From assembly GCF_002086115.1 (NCBI RefSeq), contig NZ_MVHJ01000021.1, forward strand, positions 22,985-86,984: a DNA stretch of 64,000 bases, read 5' to 3'. The notes under the pieces are model-generated. The model made no database searches. It was not told the origin of the DNA and was given only the letters and a program-made list of their open reading frames with translations. Source of the DNA: Mycolicibacterium bacteremicum (GTDB taxonomy: Bacteria; Actinomycetota; Actinomycetes; Mycobacteriales; Mycobacteriaceae). Below, one piece after another: positions 36,695-45,153 of this stretch. The position numbers were made by a program, and so were the translations under genes. The first letter of the stretch is position 1; every line of letters starts with the position of its first letter.

Positions 36695-37507
36695 ATGCAG
36701 CGAGACGTTGTGGTCGAGATATTAGGTTTAGTAGTTGCTACCTTTCTCGGTGTTACCGCCATCATGTCAACAAGCGACGACCAAATGTTGAATTGGCTGC
36801 TGCTCGACTCATCGTCGGCCTCCAACGCCCCCGATCTTTTGCAGCGACTGCGGCTTGTGTTCCGCGTTGCGGTATTGTTGGCGTTGCTCATCGCGGTGTT
36901 GGGTGTATATCTGCTGACAAGGCGGTGGCGTGGACGGAATATCTCGCCCACAGTCGATGCCATCGTTGATGACAGTATCGAGATCGTGTCGGCAGAAGAT
37001 GCCATTGCCGCTGCTATTGAAAGATTGCAATCATCGCCAGCGCCGCAGAGGCTCATAATATGGGGCTATTCGCTTGGATGGGCGGCACGTCTGTCGCAAT
37101 ACATCGAGGGAACTGCAATACCTCGGTTGACTGTTGACATCTTCGTGACCGAAGAATCTTCGATCGGCGTCAGATTTAGTGATCCGAAAGCGGAGGAGCG
37201 AAAAGCGGTTTTGCGGCTTCGCCTCGGCGAATGGAAACAACTGGCCGATCTCCGGCGATTGCAACGGGTACATATTTATGCCCACCCGTTTATTCCCCAC
37301 GACTTGGGGCTAATGATCGATAATGATTTCGCGATAATCCATTCCTACGATTGGGATGTGTCCAGTGGCCGCATTGCGCATTCGAGACAATCGGGTAACA
37401 AAAGGCGGTTCCTTCAAATATCCGCGAAGGGTGCGTTAGGTAGTTACCTTATCGAACAGCTCGACGCACGCTTTCTTTGCCGAATTCATGATTCTCCAAA
37501 ACTCTAG
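36695..37507 (+). CDS. Two-TM protein with cytoplasmic domain, partner of EEP nuclease
   Basis: A 270-residue protein. Membrane segments lie at about 8-24 (EILGLVVATFLGVTAIM) and 54-75 (RLVFRVAVLLALLIAVLGVY), the second followed by the positive TRRWRGR, so both ends should be cytoplasmic. The remaining 190 residues form an alpha/beta domain with QRLIIWGYSLGWAARLSQYI, LTVDIFVTEES and HDLGLMIDNDFAIIHSYDWD; the last block is reminiscent of phospholipase-D-like or PLD-fold strands, but without the HKD motif. Start ATG 36695 is 20 bases after the nuclease stop. The pair suggests a membrane-tethered partner controlling or localising the nuclease. No family recognised. Confidence 0.65.
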   Translation: MQRDVVVEILGLVVATFLGVTAIMSTSDDQMLNWLLLDSSSASNAPDLLQRLRLVFRVAVLLALLIAVLGVYLLTRRWRGRNISPTVDAIVDDSIEIVSAEDAIAAAIERLQSSPAPQRLIIWGYSLGWAARLSQYIEGTAIPRLTVDIFVTEESSIGVRFSDPKAEERKAVLRLRLGEWKQLADLRRLQRVHIYAHPFIPHDLGLMIDNDFAIIHSYDWDVSSGRIAHSRQSGNKRRFLQISAKGALGSYLIEQLDARFLCRIHDSPKL

Positions 37508-37815
37508 GGTGCACTGACCACTAGGTACGATTAGGGCAGCATGCAGATGACTCACTGTGTGACTCTTCAAACGCCGCGAGGGCGTCCGTAACAACTTTGG
37601 GTCTGCTGCAATCAAGAATGTCGTGACAAGTTCATTCAGCGATTGGATTGCATACAGCGACCACAGCCCCATGACGATCGATCTGGACGTTCCGTGCTCA
37701 CAAGACGGTAAAAGGTGATCGCCAATATGGTTGTGGCCGTTGATCCGGCGATTCACGTCGGGATTGTCAGACCTGCATAGTTCAATCGTCTCGTAGAGGA
37801 ACTCGAAACCGGGGG
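37508..37815. other. Intergenic stretch, nothing assigned
   Basis: About 300 bases between the two-TM gene and the decayed ATPase. Several stops interrupt all frames. No strong hairpin, RNA or promoter is recognised. Confidence 0.3.
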
Positions 37816-38796
37816 GTCAAGTCATGCCGAGCAGTCTGTCCAAGACGCCACTCTGCAACTGCTCGACGTCGACAGCGACTTAGACAATGCGGCTCGCGAC
37901 TTCGTCCTTGGCGCCCTCGCTGAGTGGTGGATCATCACAACGGCGTGTCCACAGCGGACGTGTCGCCTACGTACCTGACTAACATCACGGTCTCCGGGTT
38001 CCGCGGGATCGGCTCCACCGCCAAACTCGACCTTCACCCGGCGCCGGGGCTGACGGTGATCAGCGGTCGCAACGGCTCCGGCAAGTCCAGCTTCGCTGAA
38101 GCCGTCGAGCTCGCTTTGACCGGCAGCAGCTACCGATGGCGCGGTAAGCAGGCGCTCTGGTCTGAATCCTGGCGCAACCTGCATAAGCCGAACCCGTGCG
38201 CGCTGCGGGTCGGATTCACCCGCGAGGGCAGCAAGCCGGTCAAGGTCGGAGTCGACTGGGATCCCGAGGCTGAGCTGGCCGATCGCACCCTGTGGACCCA
38301 GCGCGACGGTAAGCAGGCCACCGACGGCATCTGCACACCCGCTGCCGTTCAGCGCCCGATTCCGCAGATCCGTCACGATACGAAGCGCCTCGAATGGGAT
38401 ATGCACGACCTGGATATCGACGGAGTCGGGGTGGAAGTGAAATCAGCTGCCTACGTGTAAACGTGGTAGCAAACCCGGATTTCAGATATCGCGTTCGGCA
38501 TCCGCCCCGCAATGCGTTCGAACGCGCGCACCAACACCTATGCCACTGATACGAAGCGAAGCGCAGATGTGTACGTCTTCTGTGTGCTTGAGGGTGAGGA
38601 TCGCAAAACCATCGACCCGCTCGACGTCGGCCATTGGACGTTCTATGTCTTGCCCACCAGCGAGCTGGACCTACGAGTTCCGACGCAAAAGACGATTCGA
38701 CTTGGGCCGCTGAAAGCCCTCGGCCCGCGTGTGTGTGCTTACGATGATCTTGAGGCGGCCATTCATGAGGCAGCGACGGTCAATTGCGGCAGCTGA
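37816..38796 (+). pseudogene. Chimeric remnant: AAA ATPase N-terminus joined to PD-(D/E)XK nuclease C-terminus
   Basis: The left part is the start of an SMC/RecF-type ATPase: a first frame with QSVQDATLQLLDVDSDLDNA, then after a shift near 37925 YLTNITVSGFRGIGSTAKLD and the Walker A SGRNGSGKSSFAEAV. The rest of that ATPase (Walker B, several hundred residues) is gone. At about 38340 it passes into another protein: RLEWDMHDLDIDGVGVEVKS, with an E-x-K as in PD-(D/E)XK nucleases, then TNTYATDTKRSADVYVFCVL and a conserved C-terminal region to 38796. Two in-frame stops, TAA at 38458-38460 and TAG at 38467-38469, interrupt the second part; each differs by one C-to-T change from a glutamine codon. 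A deletion fused two genes and the product then decayed. Confidence 0.65.
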
Positions 38797-39335
38797 CTAT
38801 TGCGATCACGACTCCGGACCAGCGTCTGTTTGCCCTAACGGTGCGGACTTCAGTCCTCCGACGACTCCGTCCGCCGTGCACTGCTGAGCGCCGGCACTGC
38901 CGCGTCCACTTTCACGATCTTCGCCCTGCTGTACCCCGCACTTTCCCCAACATTGAGGCCATCGCCTACGGGGACTTCCTGCGGCCGCCGTAGGTGACCG
39001 CCTGCTCGGCCACCCCACCAACCCGCCGCGCTGTTCGGAGCAAAACGCCTCGAACCCGCAGTTGACTCTCTCCGAACCGGTTTGGTGACTGGGCAGTCGG
39101 CACCGAGTCATCGGTCGGATTGAGGTACAGCCCCGATTGAATAGACCCGGCCTGAGCCGGAACTCAGTGCGTTTTTTCAATCGGAGCTGACCAGTCGAGT
39201 CTCCAAAGTCGTATGGAGCGAAGAAATTTCGTGCGTCATGCCGTTCTAAGATCAAGGCGGTGAAGTGAACCAGTGCACTAGGTAAGCCAGCAAACGGTGC
39301 AATTTGGAACTTTGTATTACCACTTGTGAACAGAA
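38797..39335. other. Non-coding stretch, nothing assigned
   Basis: About 540 bases with no frame that looks like protein on either strand. Long frames here on the minus strand are arginine/glycine-rich shadow sequence. It separates the chimeric remnant from three decayed minus-strand pieces and probably represents eroded DNA. Confidence 0.3.
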
Positions 39336-39662
39336 CTAAGTACTGTCCTCGTCGCGGTGTCGATGCAGCGCCGGTGGCGGGTCCGGCCGTCGCAGCACCG
39401 CGTACGCCGCCCAGATCCGACCGTCGATCGTGATGTGCGAGGTTCTGAAGAAGGCGATCGCAATCAGTGTCGCGGCACAAACGAAGGTCAAGAACAGGTT
39501 TGACGGCCACCTGTCCAAGGTGCCCAGAAACAGCAGGATCAGCGCAGCGGTACTCCCAACCCAATACGCGCGCCGCCGAACAGAAGCCGGTGACCGCGTC
39601 CGGGACTTGACCAGTGGAAGACGCTTCCCGCGATTCCAATCCCGAAACACCCAGCGGCGCAA
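39336..39662 (-). CDS. Small two-TM hypothetical protein
   Basis: A 108-residue frame with a basic N-terminus and two hydrophobic segments, YWVGSTAALILLFLGTL and LFLTFVCAATLIAIAFF, followed by a polar tail. The pattern is that of a small inner-membrane protein. The start is uncertain (TTG 39662), and neighbouring frames upstream on the same strand also look like broken coding sequence, so this may be the 3' end of a decayed gene. Function unknown. Confidence 0.4.
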   Translation of the reverse strand: MRRWVFRDWNRGKRLPLVKSRTRSPASVRRRAYWVGSTAALILLFLGTLDRWPSNLFLTFVCAATLIAIAFFRTSHITIDGRIWAAYAVLRRPDPPPALHRHRDEDST

Positions 39663-39739
39663 GCGAGAAGAAGACCATCAATCGTGATGCATGCGCTTTC
39701 GTCGTATCTCCGGGTTGGCGCCGCGACAGCATTCTGCCA

Positions 39740-40110
39740 CCAGCTCTTGCCGCCACCACCGCTGGGGAGCGGCACAGAATCGCAAAGATCGCCGATTGTG
39801 CCGCCGGCGTGACCGCCGAAAGATCCGCCCGCGATCGATCCAACAACGGCGACTCCGGCCGCCGTCCAGGGACCGGCGAACCCGGCGGCGGCAGTCCGGC
39901 AGCCGAGCCACCGCCCATACCGCCGACCACGCTGCCGGCCGCTGCACCCAGTTGTTGGTTCGCATGCGGTCCACCCTGCGATGTAGTCGTGCACGGCGAT
40001 CCCCAATGTGACTGCGTCGTTGACCTTCCCGATATGGCCTGCGATCGCAGCCGCATCACGTGGGGATAGTCTGTCGAGCGCATTTGGCCGGTCGGGCCGG
40101 CGTCGCCGTA
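39740..40110 (-). pseudogene. Frameshifted glycine-zipper protein remnant
   Basis: One minus frame gives SPRDAAAIAGHIGKVNDAV and GIAVHDYIAGW; a second gives NQQLGAAAGSVVGGMGGGSA; the first frame then resumes with GPWTAAGVAVVGSIAGGSFG and GHAGGTIGDLCD. Together they read as one small protein with a helical head and a glycine-zipper membrane tail, broken by two frameshifts that cancel. Similar glycine-zipper tails occur in mycobacterial secreted or toxin-like proteins. No function can be assigned. Confidence 0.4.
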
Positions 40111-40189
40111 ACCCTCGGCTCCGGTCCTCGCGAAACCCACGTGCTGCTGAATGTTTCTTCAATACCTGACCGGCCCTCGCCGGACTCAT

Positions 40190-40508
40190 TACGAGTCGTT
40201 TCAAAAGCACCGTCGATCTCGGCACACCACAGATGTCGTCGGTCCAACGCATCATCGAAGGCCCATGACCGTTCGACCCCGCCGCGTGCCGCGATCACCA
40301 CGGTGTTCACGTTCGGAGCGACATCTGCATGCGAGGTGTCGTAGCCGGCCTGCGCGAGTCGGTTGATCAGCCGTTCGCCGGCGGCGTTGGCGCGGAACTC
40401 GGTGATCACCGGGATGTCGGCGTGATACCCCAACAGGCGGGTGGCCAGCGCAGCAGCGTGCTTGCTGCCGCCCTGGCGGATGTTGAGTGTGGCGATCCAC
40501 GTGGTCAT
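40190..40508 (-). pseudogene. Truncated EEP-family nuclease, N-terminal part only
   Basis: From ATG 40508 (GGAGGG upstream) the frame reads WIATLNIRQGGSKHAAALAT, then ADIPVITEFRANAAGERLIN and NVNTVVIAARGGVERSWAFD. This is the first third of an EEP-type nuclease, with the TLNIRQGG and TEFR counterparts of the N and E motifs. After about 40190 the sequence turns into low-complexity text without the THL, GDxN and SDH motifs. It is clearly different in sequence from the intact EEP gene at 35898. Adjacent decayed pieces suggest a deletion removed its 3' end. Confidence 0.5.
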
Positions 40509-40684
40509 CTCGGTGTAGTCCCTCCGCTCGACGTGGCCAGTCCAAGCGAGCCGTTCAGTGTGAGGGTGGCCACCGACAAGTGCCGGCGCGCTCAAGCCGA
40601 CACCGGTTCGGAGCGCTCAATTTGGTGCACTGCACCCCTGCGGCGGCGCGATAGCGTATCCGTGGGGAAGGGGAACAGTCAGCG

Positions 40685-42514
40685 GTGCTGCTCAGTGATA
40701 TCGAGTCCTGGAATGTGGGCGCGTTGCAGTCGATCGCGCATGAACTCGGGGACGAGCTGACGACGATCGAGGGCGTGGCCTCTGACCTGGAGCTGATCTC
40801 CCGGCTGCCTGGGTGGGAGTCGCCGGCCGCCGACGCTGCCCGCGGCAAGATCGCCGAGTCCACCGGCAAGGTTCTCGACGACGCCGCGGTGATCGGCGCC
40901 GTGGCGCAGTTGGCAGCGGAGACTGCGGCGGCGGTCGCGACGGTGCAGGCCGGTGTGGACGCGGTGCGCGCCGATGTCGCAGCCCAGGGCGGGTTTCTGG
41001 TGCTCGCCGACAACGGCGATGTCACCGTCACCGGTCCTCCGGACGTGCGTGAAGAGCTCAAATACATCGCCGAGGACATCGAGGTGCGGGCCAAGGCGCT
41101 GATCCACCAGGCCGAGGACATCGACGCCGACTGCGCCGAGGTGTTCGGCCACGTCGCGAACGGTGACATCACCGCCCGAGGGGCGCCCGACGTCGTGTCG
41201 GCCCAGGAGATGGGCCGTGAGCAGTCCGGATTGTCCGCGCCGTACCCACCCGAAGGCGAGGGTGTGATGCCCACCGACGTGAAGGCGTGGTGGGACGCCC
41301 TGTCGGCCGAGGAGCAGGAAAAGGTCAAGGCCGAGCATCCGGACTGGATCGGCGACCGCCCAGGTGTGCCCACACCGGTGCGCAGCGAGGTCAACAAGGT
41401 TCAGCTCGACCAGGAACTGGCCGACGCACAACGGGCGGTCGACGAGATCCCGACCTTCCAGGAGTACGCGGGTGCCGGAGCCGGTGGCCCCGGTTCGGCA
41501 TCGAAGCGCAACGAATACGACCGCATGGTGGCGGACCGACACGCTCGGCTGGACGAGGCCCGGGCGCTCAAGGGGGCGATGTCGTTGGAAAACAATCCAG
41601 ACAAGGATTACGACTCGAATAGGTATTTGATGCTGCTCGAGTATCCCGACGGCCGCGAGACCCGAGCCGCGATCGCCGTCGGCAACCCCGACACCGCCGA
41701 CCACGTCAGCGTCACCACACCGGGCGTCGATACCCGAGCCACCAGCATGCCCGGGATGGTCGACGAAGCGACTGCACTCCAAAACGAGACCCTGAACCAA
41801 CTCGAATTGGCGCACAGACCTGACGAAGACGTCGCGACCATCGCCTGGCTCGGCTACGAACCGCCGGGTAAAGACATCTCGGTGCTGGAGGCAGGGTTTG
41901 AGAGCCGGGCCAACGAGGCGGCACCCGATCTGGCCGAGTTCTACCGCGGTATCAATGCGACCAATGAGAACGGGTCCGATGTCCACTTGTCGGCATTCGG
42001 TCACTCCTACGGGTCGCTGACCACCGCTCAGGCACTCAGCGAGCTCGGTCAGACAGGCGTCGTCGATGATGCGGCCTTCTACGGCTCGCCCGGACTGGGC
42101 CACACCGACGACACGATGACCCGATTCGGAGCTCACGGAGTTCCGATCGAGCTGATGCGGCCGATCGGCGATGAGGTTGATATGAATCTCGCCGACGGCC
42201 ACGCCTACGTCATGACCGCACCCGGCGACTGGATTTCCGGCGACCCGAAACTGGGGCCGTTCGAGCTACCGTCAGCAGGCGACCTCGGTCAGTTCGGGCC
42301 CAACCCGACGACGCTGCCGCTGGAACAGCTGTCGTCGAACGCCGCGGTGAGTCCAACCGACAATCTGCCGCGCACCGGTGCCGAAAGCCATGCGGACTAT
42401 CCGCGCTCTGACGACAACAACCGCTTGCGCACCCCGGGGTACAACCTTGCAATCATCGCAGGGGGACTCGCGGACGTACCGTTGGACGACGGTCGAGAGA
42501 GGTTGATCCGATGA
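40685..42514 (+). CDS. DUF1023-family alpha/beta hydrolase
   Basis: A 609-residue mycobacterial-type protein. The N-terminal half is helical (a WXG/ESX-like hairpin region around LPGWESPAADAARGKIAE). The C-terminal half is the DUF1023 alpha/beta hydrolase with a nucleophile elbow GHSYGS near residues 437-442 and, downstream, FYGSPGLG and NLADGHAYV supplying likely acid and histidine. The GTG start at 40685 follows AAGGGGAA. It is the first gene of a coupled operon: its stop overlaps the lipoprotein start (ATGA), which in turn overlaps an ESX-type small protein. Such sets are typical of actinobacterial type VII secretion-linked loci; the substrate is unknown. Confidence 0.8.
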   Translation: MLLSDIESWNVGALQSIAHELGDELTTIEGVASDLELISRLPGWESPAADAARGKIAESTGKVLDDAAVIGAVAQLAAETAAAVATVQAGVDAVRADVAAQGGFLVLADNGDVTVTGPPDVREELKYIAEDIEVRAKALIHQAEDIDADCAEVFGHVANGDITARGAPDVVSAQEMGREQSGLSAPYPPEGEGVMPTDVKAWWDALSAEEQEKVKAEHPDWIGDRPGVPTPVRSEVNKVQLDQELADAQRAVDEIPTFQEYAGAGAGGPGSASKRNEYDRMVADRHARLDEARALKGAMSLENNPDKDYDSNRYLMLLEYPDGRETRAAIAVGNPDTADHVSVTTPGVDTRATSMPGMVDEATALQNETLNQLELAHRPDEDVATIAWLGYEPPGKDISVLEAGFESRANEAAPDLAEFYRGINATNENGSDVHLSAFGHSYGSLTTAQALSELGQTGVVDDAAFYGSPGLGHTDDTMTRFGAHGVPIELMRPIGDEVDMNLADGHAYVMTAPGDWISGDPKLGPFELPSAGDLGQFGPNPTTLPLEQLSSNAAVSPTDNLPRTGAESHADYPRSDDNNRLRTPGYNLAIIAGGLADVPLDDGRERLIR

Positions 42515-43083
42515 AAGTGTCGTGGATCGTGGGCCGCTGCGTGGCGGCCACTATTGCCGTTGGAATGCTGGCCTTGGCGGGATGCAGTAGCGACGGTGGC
42601 AGTTCCAACTCTGGTGACAGCTATGACTCGCCCATCATCAACGAGGACGTTCCGAAGATGGATATCAAGAACCTGCCTGACATCGAGGCTACTCGCGCTC
42701 AGATGCTGGTGCTGTTTGAGGCGGTGCGCGCAGAGGTCAGCGAGCTTGTTCCCAACAGTGTGCCGTGGCAATGGCGACGCGAGGAAATGCGGGGAGGCTG
42801 CGATAACCACGGGCAACGCGGGGTGTCACTGTACTTCGCCAAGCTCACCTCAACGCATTCATTCACCGATGAGGAATGGGCGCTCGTGCTGCCCGCCGTC
42901 GAGCGCCTGGCCGCCGAAGCAGGTTTGACGAACAGTTCCGCGATTCAGAATTCGGCCGGCGCCCACGATGTGAGCATCACCAGCGACGACGGGCGCGAGC
43001 TGAGATTCGGCTCGATCGAGGCGTCGCTGATCACGGGCACGATCGCCTGCCGACTGCCCGCCGGGGGGAGTGGCGCACCATGA
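42511..43083 (+). CDS. Lipoprotein of the DUF1023 operon
   Basis: A 190-residue secreted lipoprotein. The signal peptide ends in the lipobox LAGC with the acylated cysteine at residue 25, followed by a serine/glycine-rich linker. The mature domain contains NSVPWQWRREEMRGGCDNHG and a second cysteine late in IAGTIACRLP-like sequence (TGTIACRLPAGG), suggesting one disulfide in the periplasm. It overlaps the hydrolase gene by four bases and the next gene by four bases. The family resembles lipoproteins that accompany DUF1023 proteins in mycobacteria; the role is unknown, possibly immunity or anchoring. Confidence 0.75.
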   Translation: MKVSWIVGRCVAATIAVGMLALAGCSSDGGSSNSGDSYDSPIINEDVPKMDIKNLPDIEATRAQMLVLFEAVRAEVSELVPNSVPWQWRREEMRGGCDNHGQRGVSLYFAKLTSTHSFTDEEWALVLPAVERLAAEAGLTNSSAIQNSAGAHDVSITSDDGRELRFGSIEASLITGTIACRLPAGGSGAP

Positions 43084-43391
43084 GTCACGAGAGCATCGTC
43101 GTTTCGACAGCCCAGGTGCGGCTATCTGCTGATCAGATGGCCGTCGTCGCCGCTGAGGCGTCCTCCAGTCGTGCGGCGGTCGCGGACAGTGTGTCGACCC
43201 AAGGCGCTGGCTGGAAGGAAAAGGCCACACCCGGGTTCGGGAAGTTCATCGATGTGCTGGAAGCGCAGGCGGCGCGGTTGCGTTCCGACCTGACGGCACT
43301 GGGAGATTCGTTGCGCGCAGCCGCCGATGTCTACGACCAGCAGGACAACGAGGCCGGCGGGGCGATCGACAGCGCGGTGCGCTACGAGTAG
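43080..43391 (+). CDS. ESX/WXG100-like small helical protein
   Basis: A 103-residue protein starting in the ATGA overlap at 43080. It is a helix-turn-helix hairpin: ADQMAVVAAEASSSRAAVAD, a tryptophan in the turn (GWKEK) and a second helix RLRSDLTALGDSLRAAADVY. The end carries YDQQD, matching the YxxxD/E export signal of type VII secretion substrates. The gene is the last of the three-gene operon. By family knowledge it would be exported, possibly with the hydrolase; partner binding is inferred. Confidence 0.7.
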   Translation: MSHESIVVSTAQVRLSADQMAVVAAEASSSRAAVADSVSTQGAGWKEKATPGFGKFIDVLEAQAARLRSDLTALGDSLRAAADVYDQQDNEAGGAIDSAVRYE

Positions 43392-43493
43392 GCCTGCGCA
43401 ATATTTCCTGCCGCCGGTTCCAGGCAGCTGCACGCGACTGAAATCGACCTGCTCGCCCGAATCGTTGAGGTCACCGTCTGGGACGCACGTACG

Positions 43494-44555
43494 TCAGCAA
43501 CGCATCCACCCCGGGGCGAACCCGATATCCAACCGCACGGTCGCTTTGTACCCAGACCACGTCGCAATCCCCGGCGGCTGACTGCCATAGATGCCGCGCG
43601 CGGCCGCAACCACCCGCGGATACTCGGTCGGCCAGCGGATCGCCTCGGCAATCTCCTGCAGAATTGTCTGGTCACGGCCGAGCACCTGATCGACCAGACC
43701 TACCGCCGGCAGCGCGTGCCGCTTGTCGGAATTGCACCGCACGCACGCCAATACCAGGTTGGCCAAGCCGTCGATGCCGACCAGCGACCACGGCAACACG
43801 TGATCGATCGGGTTGTCCGGCGGCAGTGGGGTTTCGCAGTAGAAGCAGCGCGCACCGAAGGCCTCCTTGAACGGCCCCCTAACTGCTGCCAGTGCCGTGC
43901 GGTCCCGGCCGAAGAGATGCCCGGCGATGTCGGGCACCTCCGCGGTCAGGAACTTGTTCATCCGCCGCACATCGTCGACCCACATGATCTCCAGTGCCGG
44001 CTTGAGCAGCCCGGCCAGGCGGGCCAACCCCGTCGCCACCCCGGGATTCAGCACGATCGCGTTGCCGTGCGCCCGCAACGTCCGCCGCGACACGTTGGAG
44101 TGCAGGAAGCTGTCGTTGTAGAGGAAGGGGTCGTGCGCGCCGGGAAGCCGCTGCAACCGATACAACGGCTGCTGCGCCAAGCACAGACCGATCTCCTCGA
44201 CCGAAGACTCATACACGGTCGGCGCTGACATCATCGCCACATTCAGCGACGTGGCGCCCGAGGCAGATCGCAACGCCCTGACCGCGCGGGGAATTCGCTC
44301 CTTCTCGCCGCTGGATTGGCGTAGCTCGTGTCCCTCGAACGGTCGCACCTGGCGCCAGTACAGTTCGAGCACCCGATGGGCGAGCGCACCGATGGGCACC
44401 GCCAACGGGTCTGACGGCTGCTCGGGCAGATTCTCGAGGCAGTGATCGATGAGCGCCATCAGGCTGGCCAGTTTGTAGGTGGCCACCCGCTGGCCGGTCT
44501 CCAGGACCGCGACCACCCGCTGCCCCAGCAGCAGCGGATCGATGGCGTCTGGCAT
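43494..44555 (-). CDS. HNH endonuclease domain protein (353 aa)
   Basis: The HNH core lies near residues 230-285: RCFYCETPLPPDNPIDHVLP with the zinc CxxC and the catalytic DH, then LANLVLACVRCNSDKRHALP with the second CxxC and N. The N-terminal 220 residues are helical and unassigned. No toxin-export or DNA-targeting module is obvious. ATG 44555 is the first start. It is a single gene convergent with the ESX-type operon and divergent from the small membrane protein. A restriction or nuclease role is likely from the motif; the target is unknown. Confidence 0.8.
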   Translation of the reverse strand: MPDAIDPLLLGQRVVAVLETGQRVATYKLASLMALIDHCLENLPEQPSDPLAVPIGALAHRVLELYWRQVRPFEGHELRQSSGEKERIPRAVRALRSASGATSLNVAMMSAPTVYESSVEEIGLCLAQQPLYRLQRLPGAHDPFLYNDSFLHSNVSRRTLRAHGNAIVLNPGVATGLARLAGLLKPALEIMWVDDVRRMNKFLTAEVPDIAGHLFGRDRTALAAVRGPFKEAFGARCFYCETPLPPDNPIDHVLPWSLVGIDGLANLVLACVRCNSDKRHALPAVGLVDQVLGRDQTILQEIAEAIRWPTEYPRVVAAARGIYGSQPPGIATWSGYKATVRLDIGFAPGWMRC

Positions 44556-44680
44556 GCGGTCTTTGTTACCACCCCAGGGGGCGACGACGCGACCGCCACG
44601 ACTTGTCGGTACCCCCTGTCATCCTGATCGGCTGGCCACATGCACATCCGGTGCGGCCACAGACGATTGGGAGAGCGGCG

Positions 44681-45001
44681 ATGAGTAACCGATCCTCGGA
44701 CGCCTCGAACATCCTGGGCGCCATCGGTGTCGCCATCGTGGTGCTGATCGCGATGGTGCCGAAGCCGGTGTGGATCGCGCTGGGCATCGTGGCGGCCGTC
44801 GCGGTGGTGACCTGGATCGTGTACGCCATCGTCAAAGAGGTGGAGAACAGCCACATCGACGCCTCACTGCGGGCCGAACGCGAGGACGCCAAGGTCGCCG
44901 AGCAGCGCGCCGCGTTGTACGCCAAGCTCTATGGCATCGAGGCCGCTCCGGACACAACCCCCGCCGATTCGGCCGCCGAGGCGGTGATGGCGCGGGTGTA
45001 G
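44681..45001 (+). CDS. Small membrane protein (106 aa), probably truncated at its C-terminus
   Basis: ATG 44681 has GGGAG upstream. A strongly hydrophobic pair of segments, ILGAIGVAIVVLIAMV and WIALGIVAAVAVVTWIVYAI, is followed by a charged helical tail (ASLRAEREDAKVAEQRAALY). The frame stops at TAG 44999-45001, but the same frame continues open as AYREIKQQIDKARGTESG to TGA 45056-45058 and reads like the natural end, so the stop may be a recent point mutation (TAC or TAT to TAG). Function unknown. Confidence 0.6.
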   Translation: MSNRSSDASNILGAIGVAIVVLIAMVPKPVWIALGIVAAVAVVTWIVYAIVKEVENSHIDASLRAEREDAKVAEQRAALYAKLYGIEAAPDTTPADSAAEAVMARV

Positions 45002-45153
45002 GCCTACCGGGAAATCAAGCAGCAGATCGACAAGGCCCGCGGGACGGAGTCCGGATGACGTGCTCCATCGCCTCGAATTCAAGCGCGGGCTGCGATGCGA
45101 CGCACGTTGTCGGTGGGGCCTATCGCGCCTCAAACCCCGGTCCGCGCAACGGC

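Noticed and set aside
35898..37507. CBASS or Thoeris-type signalling system
   Set aside because: No nucleotide cyclase, TIR or SAVED/SLOG domain is present; the nuclease is a plain EEP fold.
38806..40140. 444-aa minus-strand frame
   Set aside because: It crosses two decayed genes in the wrong frame; only a short glycine-rich part belongs to a real remnant.
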